Assembly: GCF_021083185.1 (NCBI RefSeq)
Contig: NZ_JAIGQB010000002.1
Span: 124,001 to 188,000 of the forward strand
Length of the DNA: 64,000 nt
DNA from: Nocardioides furvisabuli
GTDB taxonomy: Bacteria > Actinomycetota > Actinomycetes > Propionibacteriales > Nocardioidaceae
Direction: 5' to 3'
Below, piece by piece: positions 35,320-43,302 of the stretch. The position numbers and the translations under genes are program-made. Positions within the stretch are counted from its first letter, which is position 1, and each line of letters starts with the position of its first letter. The notes below the pieces were generated by a model. That model saw only the letters and a program-made list of their open reading frames with translations, ran no database searches and had not been told where the DNA came from.

Positions 35320-35941
35320 CGACCACGAGCTGATCCGACAGGGCCTCGCCCGTGCCTTCGAGCGCGATGCCGACATGACCGTGGTGGGCCAGGCGGGCAG
35401 CGTCGAGGAGGGCATCGCCGCCTGGAAGGACCTCGAGCCGGACGTGGTGGTCACGGACCTCCAGATGCCGGGCGGGAGCGGCCTCGACGTCGTGCGCGCG
35501 ATCCGCGCGACGAGCGACGCCACCGGGGTGGTGGTGCTCACCATGCACGCCGGCGACGACCGCATCTTTGCCGCGATGGAGGCCGGGGCGTCTGCCTTCG
35601 TCGGCAAGGACACGCGTGCGACCGAGGTGGTCAGCGCCGCCAAGCATGCTGCGGTGGCGCCCCGCACGTTCCTGTGCGCCGGCCTCAGCCAGGCGGTGAT
35701 GCGCCGCGCGACCTCGCCCGCACCCCCCAGGCTGTCCGGTCGCGAGGCGGAGGTCCTGGCGCTCCTCGCCGACGGCCTCGGGACCGGTGAGATCGCCGGC
35801 TCGCTCTTCATGAGCGAGTCCACGGCCAAGACCCACATCACCCACATCTACCAGAAGCTGGGTGCTGCCAACCGCGCCCAGGCGCTGGTGACGGCGATGC
35901 GGCTCGGCCTCCTCGACCACGCCACGCCGCAACGCTTCTGA
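35294..35941 (+). CDS. NarL/LuxR-type response regulator in the tad operon
   Basis: The 215-residue protein has receiver acidic pocket LIDDHEL, phosphoacceptor Asp in VVVTDLQMPGG, conserved Lys in FVGKDTR and a C-terminal LuxR helix-turn-helix (LSGREAEVLALLADGLGTGE). It is the obvious partner of the overlapping kinase. The TAGTC-N6-GACTA element just downstream, before the Flp pilin, is a candidate binding site. Confidence 0.92.
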   Translation: MAITVLLIDDHELIRQGLARAFERDADMTVVGQAGSVEEGIAAWKDLEPDVVVTDLQMPGGSGLDVVRAIRATSDATGVVVLTMHAGDDRIFAAMEAGASAFVGKDTRATEVVSAAKHAAVAPRTFLCAGLSQAVMRRATSPAPPRLSGREAEVLALLADGLGTGEIAGSLFMSESTAKTHITHIYQKLGAANRAQALVTAMRLGLLDHATPQRF

Positions 35942-35973
35942 CCCACGCCCGGACTTCTCCGACCAGTGCCGCG

Positions 35974-35988
35974 CCCGCCCTTCGCGGG
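35974..35988 (+). terminator. Weak hairpin after the response regulator
   Basis: CCCGC-CCTTC-GCGGG is a 5-bp stem with a 5-base loop 33 bases past the stop. It may partly separate the tad operon from the flp transcript. Confidence 0.3.
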
Positions 35989-35999
35989 TGGTCTCGAGA

Positions 36000-36015
36000 T
36001 AGTCACAAGGGACTA
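36000..36015. promoter_or_regulatory. Perfect TAGTC-N6-GACTA inverted repeat upstream of flp
   Basis: TAGTC-ACAAGG-GACTA lies between the response regulator and the first Flp pilin, 117 bases before the pilin ATG. The same repeat occurs at 43303. I could not place a convincing -10 hexamer for this promoter. Confidence 0.5.
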
Positions 36016-36131
36016 CGCAGGCGGGTCCGATCACCCGATTCGGCGAGCTCGAGATCTTGGCAGAGTCTTCCTCGACGGGTCCTCGTGGACTCGGAACGAG
36101 ACTCATCACACAGACATCAAGGGGAAACATC

Positions 36132-36305
36132 ATGATCGAGAAGTTCATCACCCTCATGCTCATCGGTCGCGACGAGGAGGAGGGCGCCACCGCCGTCGAG
36201 TACGGCCTGATGGTCGCGCTGATCGCCATCGTCATCATCGGCGCCGTCACCCTCCTGGGCAACAACCTCAACGCCCTGTTCAACAACATCGCCGGCTCGC
36301 TCTGA
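36132..36305 (+). CDS. flp: Flp-family type IVb pilin 1
   Basis: The 57-residue pilin (MIEKFITLMLIGRDEEEGAT, then AVEYGLMVALIAIVIIGAVT) has the class IVb prepilin pattern: a cleavage region with conserved Glu after the motif, followed by a hydrophobic helix. It is the likely major subunit of the Tad pilus. AAGGGG is eight bases before the ATG. No prepilin peptidase is encoded in the window. Confidence 0.9.
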   Translation: MIEKFITLMLIGRDEEEGATAVEYGLMVALIAIVIIGAVTLLGNNLNALFNNIAGSL

Positions 36306-36330
36306 TCCAGCCGACGCTGTGACGTCGGAG

Positions 36331-36362
36331 GACCGGCGTCGTGCACTGCCACGACGCCGGTC
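36331..36362 (+). terminator. Perfect 13-bp hairpin between the two flp genes
   Basis: GACCGGCGTCGTG and CACGACGCCGGTC pair perfectly around a CACTGC loop. With no T-tract it may be a partial terminator or a 3-prime stabiliser, giving more of pilin 1 than pilin 2. Confidence 0.6.
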
Positions 36363-36390
36363 CTTCGCATTCCCACAGGAGGTAAGCATC

Positions 36391-36555
36391 GTGATCCTGT
36401 TCAGGACACCCGAGCGCGACGAGCGCGGAGCCACCGCGGTCGAGTACGGCCTCATGGTGGCGATGATCGCCATCGTGATCATCGCTGGCGTGACCTTCTT
36501 CGGCCTGGCAGTGAGCGATCTCTTCCTCATCCCGGCCGGGGTCTTCAAGGGCTGA
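36391..36555 (+). CDS. Flp-family type IVb pilin 2
   Basis: This 54-residue paralogue (VILFRTPERDERGATAVEYG, then LMVAMIAIVIIAGVTFFGL) keeps the GATAVEYGLM core but has a different N-terminal leader and tail (FLIPAGVFKG). An AGGAGG site is eight bases before the GTG. It may be a minor pilin. Confidence 0.85.
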   Translation: MILFRTPERDERGATAVEYGLMVAMIAIVIIAGVTFFGLAVSDLFLIPAGVFKG

Positions 36556-36661
36556 CGACCGCCACCACGATCCTGGTCGGGCGCACGCCCGGCCGGCGCG
36601 ACTGCCGGAGCGGCGTGAGGTCTGCATCGGCGGTCGTACGGCACCAGCACCACCTGCACCA

Positions 36662-36696
36662 CGCTGAGGGCGACCGGTCACCGGTCGCCCTCAGCG
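36662..36696. terminator. 16-bp bidirectional terminator hairpin
   Basis: CGCTGAGGGCGACCGG and its exact complement are separated by TCA. It lies between the flp genes and the convergent metalloprotease gene and can end both transcripts. Confidence 0.6.
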
Positions 36697-36707
36697 CGTT
36701 CCGGGCC

Positions 36708-38009
36708 TCACCCCACGAGCCTCCGGAGCTCGGCTCGCCACAGCGCAGTCAGCTCGGCCGTGGACAGCCCGGCCTGTCGCAGTGCACGGTCCAGCGGCAC
36801 CCCGCGCGAGGCCCCCTCGTACGCCGCCACCAGGCGTGGCTCTCCCAAACGCTCGGCGAGGACGCGACACGCGAGCCAGGCCTCCTCGTAGCGGGCCTGG
36901 AGGTCGCGCGCCCGGGTGTCGAAGTCGTCCCTGGACGGCAGCGACGAGGGTACGCCGTCGCGCCGGGCCGCCTCGATCGCCCGCCCGAGGGTTACTCGGT
37001 CGGGCAGCTGAGCATCGCGGAGCGCGACGTAGTCGGCGAACCCCTCCAGCAGCCACGGCTCGACGGGCCTGCGGACCGCGTCGGTGGCGATGTGGACCAG
37101 CTCGTGGCTCATCACGACCTGGGCCCCCGCGCGACGCAGGCCGGCGGTGAGGTCGGGATTCACGAACACGTGCACCGGCCCCTCCGCGGCCTTCCCGACC
37201 GGCGCCGTCACCGCGGCGATGCCGGCATAGGTGCCGGGCCGGACGCCGAGCGTCTCGTCGAGGTCGCCTGCACTGGCAGGGACCTCGACCACCACCGGAT
37301 CGATGCGCTGGGGCAGCACGCGGCGCACGACGTCGATGCCACGCTCCACCCGACGCAGCACCGCCTCCGCCTCCGCCTCTGCCTGGCGGCCGGTGCCGTC
37401 CACCATGACCAGCACCCCGGGCGCCGTCGCCACGGCAAGGCGGCCGCGCAGCCACAACGGCACGCGCGCGGCGCCGCCGGCGCTGAAGCCGGCGACCGCG
37501 AGCCGACCGTCGTCCGGGACGAAGGTGACGACCACCTCGGCCCGGGCGGGTGCAGCATCGAGACGCGCGACTCGCCACGTGAGGTCGACGGTCCCCGACC
37601 AGCTCCCGTCGCTCGCGACGGTCCCGACCTGGTCGACGTAGCGCGCCGACACCGCGCGCAGGTCGAGGGCGGCTGCCGTGCCGGCGATCCCCGCGAGCTG
37701 CTCACCGACGACGGCGTTCCCGGCGGGCGCGAGCGACGCCAAAGCGTCGGCGTCCCGCGACCCGACACCGTCCACGAGGCTCGCCAGCGCCTCGGCCGCG
37801 TCGCGCGGGCTCGCCCGCGGCACGTCCACGGTCGCGGGCTCGACGTCGTGGCGCCCGCCCTGCACCAGCGCGACCACGACCGCGGCCACCACGAACAGCG
37901 AAAGACCGGCCACCCACCAGAGTGGGCGACCGGCCTTCGAGATCGGTGCGTCAGCCAGGACGGACCGCGCCGACGTAGGGCATCGAGTGGAGGCCCGCGA
38001 CAGCGACAC
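36708..38009 (-). CDS. Membrane-anchored HExxH metalloprotease-like protein
   Basis: The up-to-433-residue product has one membrane helix (PLWWVAGLSLFVVAAVVVAL), an extracytoplasmic mixed region and a late zinc site SHELVHIATDA (HExxH) with EGFADYVALRD supplying a possible third ligand. This is the gluzincin pattern; peptidase activity is inferred. The only good upstream in-frame start is GTG 38009, which overlaps the NlpC/P60 gene by 59 bases; a GTG at 37913, inside the helix, is less likely. It shares the riboswitch-controlled transcript. Confidence 0.75.
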   Translation of the reverse strand: MSLSRASTRCPTSARSVLADAPISKAGRPLWWVAGLSLFVVAAVVVALVQGGRHDVEPATVDVPRASPRDAAEALASLVDGVGSRDADALASLAPAGNAVVGEQLAGIAGTAAALDLRAVSARYVDQVGTVASDGSWSGTVDLTWRVARLDAAPARAEVVVTFVPDDGRLAVAGFSAGGAARVPLWLRGRLAVATAPGVLVMVDGTGRQAEAEAEAVLRRVERGIDVVRRVLPQRIDPVVVEVPASAGDLDETLGVRPGTYAGIAAVTAPVGKAAEGPVHVFVNPDLTAGLRRAGAQVVMSHELVHIATDAVRRPVEPWLLEGFADYVALRDAQLPDRVTLGRAIEAARRDGVPSSLPSRDDFDTRARDLQARYEEAWLACRVLAERLGEPRLVAAYEGASRGVPLDRALRQAGLSTAELTALWRAELRRLVG

Positions 38010-38940
38010 CGGTGCCGGGATTGGCGGCGTGCACGATCATGCCGTTGCCGATGTACATCCCGACGTGGCTGATCGGGCTGTAGTAGAACACCAGGTCGCC
38101 GGGCTGGAGGTCGCTCGCAGCGATGCGCGGACCGGAGCCGAACTGGGCGCTGGAGGAGTGCGGCAGCGAGACACCGGCCTGGGCCCAGGCCCGCATGGTG
38201 AGCCCGCTGCAGTCGAAGGCGTTCTCGCCCATGGCGCCGTAGACGTAGGCGTCGCCCACCTGGGCCATGGCGTACTGGATCGCCGCGGCGGCGCGGCCCG
38301 AGGCCGGGACGGAGGCGGGGACCCGGGTGGAGCTGCCGCGCGAGGCGAGCACGCGCTCGCGCTCCTCGGCCTCGAGGTCGGCGAGGAGCTCCTTGGCCTC
38401 GGCCAGCTTGTCGTCGACCGTGTCCTTCTCGGTGCTCAGCTGCTCGGTGAGCTCCGCGATCTCGTCAGCGCGGGCGTCGGTCGCCTCCTGCCGGATGGCG
38501 AGGGCCTCGAGCTCGGTGTCGTAGTCGGAGAGCAGCGAGGACTGGAGGTCGTTGAAGGACGACATCGTGGAGAGCGTGTCGAGGAAGGAGCCGGGGTCCT
38601 CGGAGACGACGATCTGGCCGACGGTCGAGATGCCCTCGCCCTCGAGCTGGCGCACCACTGCACCGGAGACCTGGTCGCGCACGGCGTCGAGGCGCTCGTC
38701 CTGGCGCTCCTGGTCGGCCCGCAGCCCGGCGAGGTCACGACGCAGGTCGGCGAGGTCGAGCCTCGCGTCGTGCAGGCGCTCCTGGGCGGCCTCGGCCTCG
38801 TGGTAGAGGCGGTCCACGCGGACCTTGACGTCCTTGATGTCGGGGTCGGCCTGCGCGGGGGTCGCGGGCACGAATGAGATGGCGGCGATCGCGGTCAGGC
38901 CGAGAACGGTCGCGCCAGCTCGCTTGCGGGTGTGAGCCAC
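37951..38940 (-). CDS. RipA-like NlpC/P60 peptidoglycan hydrolase
   Basis: The 329-residue protein has a signal peptide (VAHTRKRAGATVLGLTAIAA, cleaved after PAQA), a long coiled-coil region (about 35-200) and a C-terminal NlpC/P60 domain with catalytic Cys in NAFDCSGLTMRAW and His in SPISHVGMYIGNGM. It cleaves stem peptides in peptidoglycan, probably at division. The GTG at 38940 was chosen because the signal peptide begins there. A c-di-AMP riboswitch lies just upstream, the usual actinobacterial regulation of this class. Confidence 0.9.
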   Translation of the reverse strand: MAHTRKRAGATVLGLTAIAAISFVPATPAQADPDIKDVKVRVDRLYHEAEAAQERLHDARLDLADLRRDLAGLRADQERQDERLDAVRDQVSGAVVRQLEGEGISTVGQIVVSEDPGSFLDTLSTMSSFNDLQSSLLSDYDTELEALAIRQEATDARADEIAELTEQLSTEKDTVDDKLAEAKELLADLEAEERERVLASRGSSTRVPASVPASGRAAAAIQYAMAQVGDAYVYGAMGENAFDCSGLTMRAWAQAGVSLPHSSSAQFGSGPRIAASDLQPGDLVFYYSPISHVGMYIGNGMIVHAANPGTGVAVAGLHSMPYVGAVRPG

Positions 38941-38959
38941 GAGCGGGGGTACTCCCTCA

Positions 38960-39105
38960 GGGTGTCGTACGCCTACCGGGTGAGCTGACGGGTTCGGCAC
39001 GACGTGTCCTACCCCTGCTCCACGCACCGCTCGCGCCGTGCGCCTTGCAGGGGATTCACCCCAGGGGGAAGGTTGGTTCCCCGGTTCGTCGACCACGGGT
39101 GGTGC
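38960..39105 (-). ncRNA. c-di-AMP (ydaO/yuaA-type) riboswitch
   Basis: Read on the minus strand, the leader contains GAACCGGGGAACC (39075-39087), GGGGTGAATCCCC (39050-39062), CCGAACCCGTCAGCT (38983-38997) and CCGGTAGGC (38971-38979), the conserved blocks of ydaO RNAs in their normal order. GTGGTCG and CGACAC close the P1 stem. It ends about 20 bases before the NlpC/P60 start, so control may act on translation as well as transcription. Such RNAs normally reduce expression when c-di-AMP is high. Confidence 0.88.
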
Positions 39106-39177
39106 GGGGGTGCGGTCGACAACTCGGCGCGACGCCCGCGCGGGCCTGGTGACCCACTGCCACGGACGTCAGCCCAC

Positions 39178-39207
39178 ACCTTAGACCGGAGGTGCAGGCC
39201 CCGCCAA
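39178..39207 (-). promoter_or_regulatory. Promoter of the riboswitch-NlpC/P60 transcript
   Basis: TTGGCG (39202-39207) and TAAGGT (39178-39183) are separated by 18 bases on the minus strand, placing the transcription start about 65 bases before the riboswitch core. Confidence 0.5.
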
Positions 39208-39234
39208 TCTTCGGCCAACTTCACGAGATGTGTC

Positions 39235-39441
39235 TCAGGCCGACTCCACGACCGGGCTCGCCACGGGCTCCACCAGCCTCAGGGGCGGCACCAGGCCACC
39301 CGAGGCCAGCACGTCGAGCGCCACCCTCTCGTCGTCGTCGATGGTCAGCTCCGGCGGCGGCCCCAGCAGCACCGTCACCACGCAGTCGTGGCAGTGCAGT
39401 CCGCGCACCACGCAGGTGTCGCAGTCGATCCGTGTCGTCAT
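39235..39441 (-). CDS. Small Cys/His-rich protein
   Basis: The 68-residue protein starts MTTRIDCDTCVVRGLHCHDC, giving CxxC and HCHDC clusters that could bind zinc or iron. The rest is acidic and helical. Similar short proteins next to NlpC/P60 genes are known in Actinobacteria as hypothetical proteins. The start has CAGGAC before the ATG. Function unknown. Confidence 0.65.
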   Translation of the reverse strand: MTTRIDCDTCVVRGLHCHDCVVTVLLGPPPELTIDDDERVALDVLASGGLVPPLRLVEPVASPVVESA

Positions 39442-39520
39442 GTCCTGAACGGTGACAGGGACCACCGACAGCGGGTCCTCGGCGTGTCGTCGGCCGGCGT
39501 GTCTCCGCCCGGCTGGGGCG

Positions 39521-40756
39521 TCAGATGATCCCGAGCAACGACGACGTCGGGACGGCACGGGCCCCCGCGCGTACGACGTCGCGCACCACGGCCTGGTCGT
39601 CGCTCACCACGACGACCACCCGACCGCGCGGTTCGGCCGCGACGAGCTGGCGGATCACGTCGTCGGCGATGACGCCCTCCGGGCTGAAGACCACGCGCAC
39701 GCCGCGCGGCGCCGGCATGACGGTGCGCGCGCTCGACTCGGCGGCGTCGAAGACGACCGTCGTCTCGGCCCCGGACCGGGCGACGACCGGCCCGAGGGCC
39801 GCCACCAGGCGGCTGCGCTGGGCCTCCAGGCTCGCGGTGGGCCAGGCGGCCTTGGTCACGTTGTAGCCGTCGACGAGCAGACGGGCCCGGGGCAGGCCGA
39901 GCATCTGCTCGAGCGACGCCGCGGTGGCGGGGCCGCTCGAGGTCGGAGCGGCCTCCACCCCGGCCAGGCCCGCCTCCACGGCGTCGCCGGGCGCCCCGAC
40001 GACTGCGGGGAGGCCGAGCTCTCGGCGCAGGCCGGTGGCCGACTCGACGACGGCGTCGAGGAGCAGGCGGGCGCGGATGCTGGCGGCGTCGCGCTCGCTG
40101 CGCGTGTCGCGGCGGCCCGCCGCCACGGCGGCCTCCGCCTCGTCGAGCTGGGACCGCAGACGGCGTACGTCGGCCTCGGCTGCGGCGGTCACCGTCCTGG
40201 CGGCCGCCACGGCCTCGTCGCGCTCGGCGCACGCGGCATCGCGCTCCTCCTGCGCGGAACGGAGCACGCTGCGCGTCTCCCCCAGCCGCTGCCGGAGCAC
40301 CTTGTGGTCGGCTCGGGCGCGGTCGAGCTCCTCACGGTGCTGGGCCCGCAGCGTCCCGAGCTCGGCCTGGAGCGCGGCCACCTGCGCGGTGAGCCGACCC
40401 AGCTCGGCGCGGTCCTGGTCGTCGCGGGCCTCGTCGTCGGAGAGGGCCGCAGAGGCGTCGGCCACGACGGCTTCCCAACCGTCCTCGCGACTGAGCCAGG
40501 CGCGGGCCGCGGCGTCGAGGGCATCGTCGTCCGCAACCGGAAGTGCAGCCACCTGGACGGCGGCGTGGTGTCGGAAGTCGTCGTCGGCGAGCGCGGCCCA
40601 GATGGCGCTCCCGCCCAGCCGGGCCCGGCGCGCAGGCGCGAAGCCGGCGATCTTGCGCAAGGCCGGGGGCACGGGCACCACCGACGGCAGCACGGCGGAC
40701 ACCAACGCGACCACGCGCAGGCGGAGCCGCTCGGGCAGCGACGCCGGGTCGGTCAC
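39521..40756 (-). CDS. NYN-domain (YacP-like) putative RNase
   Basis: The 411-residue protein has a long coiled coil in the middle (about 140-250, Ala/Arg/Glu rich) and a C-terminal NYN/PIN-like nuclease domain (LLVDGYNVTKAAWPTASLEA, TTVVFDAAES, VVVVSDDQAVVRDV). These Asp residues are the usual metal ligands, so an RNA endonuclease role is likely. It is 11 bases after the zinc-ribbon gene. Confidence 0.82.
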   Translation of the reverse strand: MTDPASLPERLRLRVVALVSAVLPSVVPVPPALRKIAGFAPARRARLGGSAIWAALADDDFRHHAAVQVAALPVADDDALDAAARAWLSREDGWEAVVADASAALSDDEARDDQDRAELGRLTAQVAALQAELGTLRAQHREELDRARADHKVLRQRLGETRSVLRSAQEERDAACAERDEAVAAARTVTAAAEADVRRLRSQLDEAEAAVAAGRRDTRSERDAASIRARLLLDAVVESATGLRRELGLPAVVGAPGDAVEAGLAGVEAAPTSSGPATAASLEQMLGLPRARLLVDGYNVTKAAWPTASLEAQRSRLVAALGPVVARSGAETTVVFDAAESSARTVMPAPRGVRVVFSPEGVIADDVIRQLVAAEPRGRVVVVVSDDQAVVRDVVRAGARAVPTSSLLGII

Positions 40757-40766
40757 GGACGACCCG

Positions 40767-41054
40767 TCAGCCGACGGCGGAATCGGAAGCCGGGTCGGCC
40801 ATGGTGTCGGCCGAAGCCCGGTCGACGACCTCGATCGCGTCGGAGCGGCCGCACCAGCGGCACGAGACCGCCTCGACCTCCTCGGAGCGGAGGGTCTCCT
40901 CCTCCACCTGGTGCTCACCGGCGAGGTCGAAGTGCCAGTACTCGGTCGTGCGACGGGTGCGCGTCACGTCGAACCGGGTCAGGTTGCCGCAGCCGGCGCA
41001 GCGCCACCGCTCGCCGTCGGCGGGTACGCGGAGGTCGGCGGTCTGGTCGGCCAC
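40767..41054 (-). CDS. Zinc-ribbon-like small protein
   Basis: The 95-residue protein has two CxxC pairs (WRCAGCGNLT and SCRWCGRSDA) about 45 residues apart, consistent with one zinc ribbon. An AGAGGAG site lies six bases before the GTG. It is the first gene of the operon with the NYN protein, so an RNA-linked role is possible. No family is recognised. Confidence 0.7.
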   Translation of the reverse strand: MADQTADLRVPADGERWRCAGCGNLTRFDVTRTRRTTEYWHFDLAGEHQVEEETLRSEEVEAVSCRWCGRSDAIEVVDRASADTMADPASDSAVG

Positions 41055-41153
41055 GGGGTGCTCCTCTGGCTGGGGTCCTGCGTCGGCGGGCGTGAACGTG
41101 GGGCACGGTCAGCGTAGTGCGCGCGCCGTCACGCCATTGTCGGAACCCACGTC

Positions 41154-41159
41154 TAGCGT
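41154..41159 (+). promoter_or_regulatory. -10 hexamer TAGCGT (short leader)
   Basis: TAGCGT ends 8 bases before the ATG at 41168, in the divergent gap. Confidence 0.45.
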
Positions 41160-41167
41160 CGTCCTCC

Positions 41168-42958
41168 ATGAGCACCACCGCCCACCGCCCGACGCGGGAG
41201 ACGTCCCGCTGGGAGGCGCAGCGCAGCTTCGACGAGCTGGGGCGGCCCCTGCGCGACCTGACGTTCTGCGTGGTCGACCTGGAGACGACCGGCGGATCGG
41301 CTGCTGCCGGCTCGATGATCACCGAGATCGGCGCGGTGAAGGTGCGCGGGGGTGAGGTGATCGGTGAGTTCCAGACGCTCGTCAACCCCCACGCGGAGAT
41401 CCCCGCCTTCATCGCGGTGCTGACCGGGATCAGCAACTCGATGGTCCATGACGCTCCCTCCATCGAGTCGGCCCTGCCGGCGTTCCTGGAGTTCGCCGCG
41501 GGTTGCGTGCTGGTGGCCCACAACGCCCCCTTCGACGTCGGCTTCCTCCAGCACTTCGCCCGTCAACAGGGACGGCCGTGGCCGAAGCTCGAGGTCCTCG
41601 ACACCGCCAAGCTCGCCCGCCGCGTGATCACCCGCGACGACGCGCCCAACTGCAAGCTGTCCTCGCTGGCCGCGCTCTTCGGCTCCTCGACGACGCCCAA
41701 CCACCGCGCGCTGTCCGACGCCCGGGCCACGGTCGACGTGCTGCACGGCCTGATGGAGCGCCTCGGTGGCCTCGGCGTGCACACGCTCGAGGAGCTGCAG
41801 ACGTTCTCCTCCCGCGTCAGCACCGCCCAGCGGCGCAAGCGTCACCTCGCGGAGGGGCTCCCCCACGCCCCGGGGGTCTACCTCTTCCGCGACGACCGCT
41901 CACGAGTCCTCTACGTCGGCACCTCCCGCGACCTGCGCACCCGCGTCCGCACCTACTTCACGGCCTCCGAGACGCGCACCCGGATGGGCGAGATGGTCGG
42001 CTTGGCGGCCACCGTGACGGGCATCGAGTGCGCGACACCGCTGGAGGCCGAGGTCCGCGAGCTCCGGCTGATCGCCGAGCACAAACCGAAGTACAACCGC
42101 CGCTCGCGTTTCCCCGAGAAGGTCCACTTCCTCAAGCTGACCCGCGAGGCGTGGCCGCGCCTCTCCCTGGTGCGCACCGTGCTGGACGACGACGCCGACT
42201 ACCTCGGCCCGTTCTCCTCCAAGAAGACGGCCGAGAAGTGCCTCGCCGCCCTCCACGAGACGTTCCCCGTCCGCCAGTGCAGCGGGCGGATGCCGCGCAT
42301 CCCGACCGGCACGGCCTGCGTGCTGGCCGAGATGGGCCGGTGCCTCTCCCCGTGTGACGGTTCGACCGACGAGACGACGTACGCCGCCGTCGTGCGCCAG
42401 CTGCGCGACACCCTGCTGCGCAGCCCGCAGGAAGTCGTCGAGACGATCAACGCCCGGATGAGTGCGCTGGCCGAGCACGAGCGGTTCGAGGAGGCAGGCG
42501 TCCACCGCGACCGGCTTGCCACGTTCGTCCGCGCCGCCGCCCGCACCCAGAGGCTCTCGGCGCTGACCCGGTGCCCGGAGATCATCGCGGCCCGCCGCGA
42601 GGACAGCGGACGCTGGTCGGTCCACGTCGTGCGCCACGGTCGTCTTGCGGCTGCGGGCGTGATCCCGCCGGGGGCCGACGCCCATCAGTACGTCCGCGAG
42701 CTCACCGCCAGCGCGGAGACCGTCAGTGGTGCTCCGGGACCCGTGCCGGCCGCGACGGCCGAGGAGTCGGAGAAGGTCCTGCGCTGGCTCGAGTCACCGG
42801 GCGTACGTCTCGTCGACGTCGAGGGCGAGTGGGTCTGCCCGCTCGGCGGTGCGGCCCGACACCTCGCGCTCTACGACGCCGCGCACCAGTCCCGCCTGTC
42901 GCTGGTGCCCTTCGACGAGCAGCGACTGCCTTCGCCCGTTCACCGACCGGTGCGCTGA
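41168..42958 (+). CDS. DnaQ-like 3-5 exonuclease fused to a UvrC-type GIY-YIG nuclease
   Basis: The 596-residue protein joins a DEDDh exonuclease (VVDLETTGG, VAHNAPFDVGFLQHF, HRALSDARATVDVLHG; about 25-205) to a GIY-YIG domain (GVYLFRDDRSRVLYVGTSRD; about 235-315) and further UvrC-like segments, including ACVLAEMGRCLSPC. The UvrB-binding and C-terminal helix-hairpin regions of full UvrC are not evident. This DnaQ-UvrC type, resembling Cho, is common in Actinobacteria and probably acts in DNA repair or removal of damaged strands. Confidence 0.88.
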   Translation: MSTTAHRPTRETSRWEAQRSFDELGRPLRDLTFCVVDLETTGGSAAAGSMITEIGAVKVRGGEVIGEFQTLVNPHAEIPAFIAVLTGISNSMVHDAPSIESALPAFLEFAAGCVLVAHNAPFDVGFLQHFARQQGRPWPKLEVLDTAKLARRVITRDDAPNCKLSSLAALFGSSTTPNHRALSDARATVDVLHGLMERLGGLGVHTLEELQTFSSRVSTAQRRKRHLAEGLPHAPGVYLFRDDRSRVLYVGTSRDLRTRVRTYFTASETRTRMGEMVGLAATVTGIECATPLEAEVRELRLIAEHKPKYNRRSRFPEKVHFLKLTREAWPRLSLVRTVLDDDADYLGPFSSKKTAEKCLAALHETFPVRQCSGRMPRIPTGTACVLAEMGRCLSPCDGSTDETTYAAVVRQLRDTLLRSPQEVVETINARMSALAEHERFEEAGVHRDRLATFVRAAARTQRLSALTRCPEIIAARREDSGRWSVHVVRHGRLAAAGVIPPGADAHQYVRELTASAETVSGAPGPVPAATAEESEKVLRWLESPGVRLVDVEGEWVCPLGGAARHLALYDAAHQSRLSLVPFDEQRLPSPVHRPVR

Positions 42959-42963
42959 GTGCC

Positions 42964-43242
42964 TCAGTCCAGCCCGATGCTGAAGGCGGACTCGAGGTCG
43001 TGGCGCGAGTAGGTGCGGAAGGCGATGTGTGTCTCGGTCTCCGTCACGCCCTCGACCTTGTTGAGCTGGTCAGCAACCACTGTGGCGACGTCCTCGTGCT
43101 CGCGCACCCGCACCAGTGCGATCAGGTCGATCTGGCCGGTGACGGAGTAGACCTCGCTGACGCCGTCGAGCGAGGCGATCGCCTCGGCAACCTCGGGGAT
43201 GCGCGCGACGTCGGCCTTCACGAAGACGATGGCGGTGATCAT
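42964..43242 (-). CDS. Stand-alone AsnC/Lrp ligand-binding domain protein
   Basis: The 92-residue protein (MITAIVFVKADVARIPEVAE, then YSVTGQIDLIALVRV) is a single RAM/AsnC_trans_reg domain without the helix-turn-helix. Such proteins bind small ligands, often amino acids, and may heteromerise with full-length Lrp proteins. It has its own leaderless -10. It is convergent with the DnaQ-UvrC gene. Confidence 0.82.
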   Translation of the reverse strand: MITAIVFVKADVARIPEVAEAIASLDGVSEVYSVTGQIDLIALVRVREHEDVATVVADQLNKVEGVTETETHIAFRTYSRHDLESAFSIGLD

Positions 43243-43248
43243 GGCCTC

Positions 43249-43254
43249 ACCGTA
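43249..43254 (-). promoter_or_regulatory. -10 hexamer TACGGT (leaderless, AsnC-like)
   Basis: TACGGT is followed by GAGGCC and the ATG at 43242, a 6-base spacer. Confidence 0.55.
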
Positions 43255-43302
43255 GCGCTCCGGCTGCGATCGGCCGACCGGCGACCGATCGGTCCGACCT
43301 AC

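Noticed and set aside
39009..39224. A 71-codon frame upstream of the NlpC/P60 gene
   Set aside because: It lies within the c-di-AMP riboswitch and its promoter, whose conserved RNA blocks explain the sequence better.
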